This document shows positions 16,546 through 20,618 of a stretch of DNA of 20,618 nucleotides, piece by piece. The position numbers were made by a program, and so were the translations under genes. Source of the DNA: JBKHBQ01 sp046542305 (GTDB lineage: Bacteria > Bacteroidota > Bacteroidia > Bacteroidales > 4484-276); the NCBI GenBank assembly GCA_046542305.1, contig JBKHBQ010000040.1, positions 1 through 20,618 of the forward strand, read 5' to 3'. Every line of letters starts with the position of its first letter. The stretch's first letter is position 1. The notes below the pieces were generated by a model that searched no databases, had not been told where the DNA came from, and saw nothing but the letters and a program-made list of their open reading frames with translations.

Positions 16546-17211
16546 ATGAGCAAAATCAACATCATTCTGATCGATGAACATCCTATCGTACGAACCGGAA
16601 TCTCGTCACTACTTTCGGATGCTGAAGATATTGAGATCATTTATGCTGTAAAAAATGTGGATGCATTTATCGATAGGATGAAGCACCTGCCCGCCACCTA
16701 CGTGCAGGTGGTAATTTTCGACGTGTATGCACCCAACGACCTTGAGGTTGAAAACATCAGGAAAATCAGAAAAGCCTATGGCCGGATGAGCATTTTGCTT
16801 TTGGCCATGTACTCGAACGAGAATTTTATCCTGAAATCAATTAAAGCGGGAGCCAAAGGCATACTGTCGAACCAAACCAACCGCAACGAAATTGTAGAGG
16901 CCATATACACGCTGCGAAACGGCTATGAATATCTGGGAAAATCCATCACCAATATTGTATTGAATTCCTACCTCAACAGATCGCGGATCGGCGAAAACGG
17001 ACAGGATGAAATGGGCCAGCTTTCGCTGCGCGAGCTGGAGGTGCTGAAGCTATTCGGCGAAGGGCTCACAAATCAGGAAATTGCTGATAAACTGTTTATT
17101 TCAATTCGGACCGTGGAAACCCACAAAACCAATATCATGAAAAAAATCAACCTCCGCACCACGGTCGACCTTGTAAAATTTGCCATCCGAAACAACATCG
17201 TAGAGATTTAG
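16546..17211 (+). CDS. NarL/FixJ-family response regulator with atypical receiver
   Basis: 221 residues from the ATG at 16546 (MSKINIILID). The frame is open 27 codons further up to 16465, but that segment is His/Asn-rich and unlike a receiver N-terminus, and GGCGGG stands just before the chosen ATG. The receiver (about 3-120) keeps D10/E11 and the acceptor Asp D59 (VVIFDVY). The switch Thr/Ser position is Ala87 (LLLAMYS) and the conserved Lys position is Asn109 (AGAKGILSN). The C-terminal LuxR-type helix-turn-helix is normal: LSLRELEVLKLF, GLTNQEIADKLF, SIRTVETHKTNI (about 159-197). It should bind DNA and regulate transcription; whether phosphorylation controls it is open. It faces the GAF/receiver/PPDK_N gene across a 225-bp gap, a possible partner. 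No adjacent histidine kinase is present. Confidence 0.92.
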   Translation: MSKINIILIDEHPIVRTGISSLLSDAEDIEIIYAVKNVDAFIDRMKHLPATYVQVVIFDVYAPNDLEVENIRKIRKAYGRMSILLLAMYSNENFILKSIKAGAKGILSNQTNRNEIVEAIYTLRNGYEYLGKSITNIVLNSYLNRSRIGENGQDEMGQLSLRELEVLKLFGEGLTNQEIADKLFISIRTVETHKTNIMKKINLRTTVDLVKFAIRNNIVEI

Positions 17212-17350
17212 ATCAGCATCCCGCACATTTAATAAACATTAAGTTTTTTTAATTGCAGGTTTAAGTTTTTGATAATCAAAATCCACCTTTTACTACTGCT
17301 TGCATTATACGCTAATGTGGCGCAATAGTTAATAACTTATCATAAAAAGC

Positions 17351-17382
17351 ATTGGGAAAATATTTACCTAATTCTAAATTTG
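17351..17382 (+). promoter_or_regulatory. Bacteroidota-type promoter of the secreted repeat-protein gene
   Basis: TAAATTTG (17375-17382) is a perfect -7 box (TAnnTTTG). ATTG at 17351-17354 serves as the -33 element (TTTG, one mismatch) with the ideal 20-nt spacer. The leader would be about 48 nt. It includes an extended purine run AAGGAGGAA (17391-17399) that resembles a Shine-Dalgarno site but lies about 38 nt before the ATG, with no start codon at normal spacing. Confidence 0.7.
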
Positions 17383-17437
17383 CACCGTTTAAGGAGGAAT
17401 TTATCTAAATAACATATTCATTTAAACCCTGTTCATT

Positions 17438-20400
17438 ATGAAAAGAATAATACTTTTTATGCTGATGACCCTTGCTGTGTGCATGGGTTATATGCAAGCT
17501 ACAGCACAAGACTATGAAAACGTTTCACGGGAGGATCCGCAGGCCGTGCTACCGTTGATGAATGTGGATCCAAACACAATTTTTGTCGTGCCGGTTACGG
17601 TGAACAACCTCGTGGATCTTGAAAACCTGGTGGTCCTTTTTGAATTTGATCATGAGATCATTACCTATCAAACCGCCTTTACCTTTGGTGGTGTTTTGAG
17701 CAGTACTGATTACAAGGTACAGATTGATGTACTGGACCCAAATAAAATCCGGTTCAGATTCACCTCGATTAGTCCAAACCAGTTTACCGGCAGCGGTGAA
17801 GTAGGTTATATAAGGTTTTTGGCCGGTGATTTCGGCACTTCGCTGCTGGTATTCGATCAGTTTATCGTAAATGGTACCAGCTATCCGAACAACGTGCAAA
17901 ACGGCGAAGTCATCATCACCACTTGCCTTAACGCCAATGCCAACGCAGGCATGGATGCTACAATCTGCGATAACGAAACACTTCAGCTCAATGGTTCGGC
18001 TTCCAACTACGAATCCGTTCAGTGGAATACTGAAGGGGACGGAACCTTTGATGATCCGAATATATTGAATCCCGAATACACTCCGGGGGATCAGGATATC
18101 GCAAATGGTCAGGTCCTGCTATGCCTTACGGCAGATGCTACCGATCCCTGCCTGGATGACACGGACTGTATGTTCCTGTATTTTGCACCATCCCCCACTG
18201 CTAATGCCGGACAGGACGCAGAACTCTGCGCAGACGGTTCGTCATGGCAGCTTTCAGGTATGGTTGAAAATGCTTCGGACTATTTTTGGTTTACGCCCAA
18301 TGGTACAGGTGATTTCAGTGACATCACACTTTTAAATCCTGTTTACACACCCAGTCAGGAAGATTACGTACTCGGTGCAGTTGATCTCTGCCTCACGGCG
18401 CTACCAACCGATCCCTGCCAGGTGAGCACCGAAGATTGTATGCAGCTTGTTTTCCTGCCATTGCCTGAGGTTACATGTCCTGCGGATCTTGAAGTATGTG
18501 TGGACACAGAGGCCTTCGACCTCACAGGCGCATTGCCTGTGGGAGGAACCTATTCCGGAACCGGGGTTGTTAACGGGATGTTCGATCCTGCTGTCGCGGG
18601 GCCCGGTGTACACGAAATCGCCTATAATTACAGCTCCGCAGCAGGCTGTGAAAATAACTGCACTTTTGTAATTACTGTAGATCCGGGACCATATGTGTAT
18701 GCCGGGGATGATGCAACGATTTGTGAATCTGAAGATTTTCCGTTGGCTGATGCCGTTGCAGAAAATTATGAATCCGTACAGTGGTTTACAACAAATGGAG
18801 GAGGAAACTTTAGTGATGAGACTATTTTAAACCCTGTTTATTTTCCCAGTCCCACCATTGATTATCCGCAAGGCAGTATAACATTAGGTGTAGCTGCCTC
18901 TCCACTTGAGCCATGTACAGTAAGTACGGAAGATTTTATTGTTCTTTCATTTCAAATGTTGCCTGCTGTAGATGCAGGAGACAATGCCTCCATTTGTTCC
19001 GGCGATTCCTTTGAAACAAATGGTGAAGTGGATGACAACAGTACCGGTGATTATATGTGGACAACAAGCGGTGATGGTTTTTTCTCTGATCCAACAGCAC
19101 TGATTAATACTTACACTCCAGGGTCACAGGACGAAGCAAACGGATTTTTTACCCTCACCCTGTCCGTCGAACCATTACCCCCCTGTACTGCCACTGTTTC
19201 TGATGATGTTACTGTTACTTTCGCCGGAGAGCCTGTTGCCTTTGCCGGTGAAGATGCTACCATTAACATCGATGAGAGTTACACAATATCTGATGCCTAC
19301 GCATTGAATTACACTCAGGTTTTCTGGCTTTCATCCGGCGACGGCACATTTAACAGCGCATCAATCGTAAATCCTACATATACACCCGGCAACGATGATA
19401 TCAATTCAGGAAATGTAACGCTGTATTTTGAGGTACAGGGTGAGTGTGGTTTTGATGCAGATACCATGATGATCAATATCGTTCAGTGTCAAAACCCTCC
19501 AGAGGTATTTGCCGGAAATGATGCTACAATTTGCGAAGGCAGCACCTATACACCCGATGAAACTGTTGCATCAAATTACTCATCACTATTCTGGTTCAGT
19601 ATGGGAGACGGAGTTTTCAATAATCCCGGTCTTTTAAACCCTGTTTATACTCCCGGAGAACAAGATATTATGAATGGTCAGGTAAATCTTTGCGTCATCG
19701 CATTTGCTTCCGATCCGTTCTGTGCTGATTCCACAAGTTGCCTGACTTTGAGTATTAACGAGCTGCCGGTATTAACATGTCCCGCTGATTTTGAAGTATG
19801 CTGCGACAGCGATCCGGTAATGCTTTCAGGAGCTTTCCCTGCCGGTGGAATGTATTCAGGTGAAGGCGTGTCGATGATGGGCAACGAGTATTATTTTACG
19901 CCGGAATGTAACAATACGGGAGTTTTCCCGATCACCTACACCTATACTGATATAAATGGTTGCGTGAATGAATGCATGTTCATGATCACTGTTAATCCGC
20001 TGCCGGTGGTTACACTTGATCCTTTCGATCCCGTTTGTGAAGGTTCACCCGCATTCCCCCTCTATGGCGGCATGCCCGAAGGCGGAACTTACTATGTTGA
20101 CGGCGTGGAAGCTACGGTTTTTGATCCTGTTCTTGCAGGAACTTACCTGATCGAGTATGTTTACACTGATATGAACGGCTGTACCAATTCGGCTGCAACC
20201 AACCTGATGGTGAACGAGCTCCCGGTGGTTACCTGCCCGGACGACATGATGGTCTGCGCGGATGCTGATCCGTTTATGCTGGAAGGCGCCATGCCCGAAG
20301 GCGGCGAATATGCAGGCACCGGTGTGGAAGACGGCATGTTCTATCCCGCAACAGCAGGCGTGGGAACATTTGAGATCACTTACACCTATTCTGACGGAAA

Positions 20401-20618
20401 CAATTGTGAGAATGCGTGCATGTTCAACATCACGGTAAATCCGCTGCCGGTGGTTACACTTGATCCTTACGGGTCAGTTTGTGAAGGCTCCCCTGCATTC
20501 CCCCTCTATGGCGGCATGCCCGAAGGCGGAACTTACTATGTTGACGGCGTGGAAGCTACGGTTTTTGATCCTGTTCTTGCAGGAACTTACCTGATCGAGT
20601 ATGTTTACACTGATATGA
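17438..20618 (+). CDS. Secreted protein with cohesin-like domain and two families of beta-sandwich repeats, partial at C-terminus
   Basis: The frame is open from ATG 17438 to the right edge (1060 codons visible). A signal peptide is clear (MKRIILFMLMTLAVC...), with likely cleavage after ATA (about residue 23). Residues about 45-160 resemble a cohesin fold (VPVTVNNLVDLENLVVLFEF; late GYIRFLAG). Then come type A repeats of about 88 residues, starting AGxDATIC, with W..xxGDGxF and NPxYTPG; they occur at about 166-252, 254-341, 418-508, 509-597, 598-684 and 688-774. Type B repeats of about 74 residues (LPxVTCPAD, GGxYSGxGV, ITYxYxDxxGC) occur at about 342-415, 776-853, 854-927, 928-1001 and from 1002. 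Paired cysteines suggest disulfides. Such PKD/Ig-like arrays are typical of type IX secretion cargo; a sorting domain would lie beyond the window. The function is unknown; adhesin or surface-layer protein is inferred. It has its own promoter. Confidence 0.85.
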   Translation, partial: MKRIILFMLMTLAVCMGYMQATAQDYENVSREDPQAVLPLMNVDPNTIFVVPVTVNNLVDLENLVVLFEFDHEIITYQTAFTFGGVLSSTDYKVQIDVLDPNKIRFRFTSISPNQFTGSGEVGYIRFLAGDFGTSLLVFDQFIVNGTSYPNNVQNGEVIITTCLNANANAGMDATICDNETLQLNGSASNYESVQWNTEGDGTFDDPNILNPEYTPGDQDIANGQVLLCLTADATDPCLDDTDCMFLYFAPSPTANAGQDAELCADGSSWQLSGMVENASDYFWFTPNGTGDFSDITLLNPVYTPSQEDYVLGAVDLCLTALPTDPCQVSTEDCMQLVFLPLPEVTCPADLEVCVDTEAFDLTGALPVGGTYSGTGVVNGMFDPAVAGPGVHEIAYNYSSAAGCENNCTFVITVDPGPYVYAGDDATICESEDFPLADAVAENYESVQWFTTNGGGNFSDETILNPVYFPSPTIDYPQGSITLGVAASPLEPCTVSTEDFIVLSFQMLPAVDAGDNASICSGDSFETNGEVDDNSTGDYMWTTSGDGFFSDPTALINTYTPGSQDEANGFFTLTLSVEPLPPCTATVSDDVTVTFAGEPVAFAGEDATINIDESYTISDAYALNYTQVFWLSSGDGTFNSASIVNPTYTPGNDDINSGNVTLYFEVQGECGFDADTMMINIVQCQNPPEVFAGNDATICEGSTYTPDETVASNYSSLFWFSMGDGVFNNPGLLNPVYTPGEQDIMNGQVNLCVIAFASDPFCADSTSCLTLSINELPVLTCPADFEVCCDSDPVMLSGAFPAGGMYSGEGVSMMGNEYYFTPECNNTGVFPITYTYTDINGCVNECMFMITVNPLPVVTLDPFDPVCEGSPAFPLYGGMPEGGTYYVDGVEATVFDPVLAGTYLIEYVYTDMNGCTNSAATNLMVNELPVVTCPDDMMVCADADPFMLEGAMPEGGEYAGTGVEDGMFYPATAGVGTFEITYTYSDGNNCENACMFNITVNPLPVVTLDPYGSVCEGSPAFPLYGGMPEGGTYYVDGVEATVFDPVLAGTYLIEYVYTDM
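19994..20618 (+). repeat. Nearly identical 444-bp tandem repeat inside the secreted protein gene
   Basis: The segment 19994-20174 recurs at 20438-20618, offset by 444 bp (148 codons, two type B domains). Of the 181 comparable bases I count 8 mismatches, all in the first 57; the last 124 (20051-20174 against 20495-20618) are identical up to the window edge. In-frame period and high identity point to recent unit duplication, and more copies may follow beyond the edge. Confidence 0.92.

Noticed and set aside
16343..16549. Small plus-strand gene (68 residues) upstream of the regulator
   Set aside because: It lies in the AT-rich divergent promoter region, has Lys/Phe-rich low-complexity content, and overlaps the regulator start in another frame.
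17549..19884. Open frames on both strands inside the repeat-protein gene
   Set aside because: The continuous plus-strand frame from 17438 explains the region, with a signal peptide and regular domain repeats; the short frames are overlaps in other frames.

Overview
The window looks like a chromosomal segment of a Bacteroidota organism, probably an anaerobic member of the Bacteroidales. Evidence: a lipoprotein with a GIN-type (DUF2807) head, a PagL-like outer-membrane enzyme, a long secreted repeat protein of the kind exported by type IX secretion, promoters with the Bacteroidota -7 box TAnnTTTG, and a set of soluble flavin/iron-sulfur oxidoreductases typical of fermentative anaerobes. No rRNA, tRNA, CRISPR array or insertion sequence was seen. 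Taxonomy below phylum is inference.

Layout. (1) 1-1887, minus strand: an envelope pair, a PagL-like acyloxyacyl hydrolase overlapping by 4 bp a GIN-domain lipoprotein that runs off the left edge. (2) 2004-8088, minus strand: a three-gene redox operon in the order NuoE-like, NuoF-like, then a 1234-residue fusion. The fusion joins a 2Fe-2S domain, a GltD/NfnB-type FAD-NAD(P) module, two 4Fe-4S clusters and a formate-dehydrogenase-type molybdopterin fold. That fold has lost its cluster cysteines and its Sec/Cys metal ligand. A strong hairpin terminator follows. (3) 8430-12185, minus strand: an NfnA/SudB-like and NfnB/SudA-like pair, preceded by a 288-residue protein made of two zinc-ribbon modules. 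The same module is fused to the N-terminus of the NfnB-like protein. (4) 12463-16320, minus strand: a 1285-residue signalling-type protein with two GAF-like repeats, a degenerate and an intact receiver domain, a PPDK_N/PEP-synthase ATP-grasp and a family-specific C-terminus. (5) 16546-17211, plus strand, divergent from it: a NarL/LuxR regulator whose receiver has lost the switch Thr and Lys. (6) 17438 to the right edge, plus strand: a secreted protein with a cohesin-like domain and two families of beta-sandwich repeats, ending in a nearly identical 444-bp tandem repeat.

How they may work together. Regions 2 and 3 together encode NADH-, NADPH- and ferredoxin-linked electron-transfer machinery. 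The NuoE/NuoF/fusion complex resembles FdsGBA-type formate dehydrogenase or HydBC-type bifurcating hydrogenase, but no functional hydrogenase or formate dehydrogenase active site can be seen. It may therefore act as a transhydrogenase or electron-bifurcating hub next to Nfn. Region 4 and the divergent regulator may form an unconventional signalling pair. Region 6 is an independent surface or secreted protein with its own promoter.
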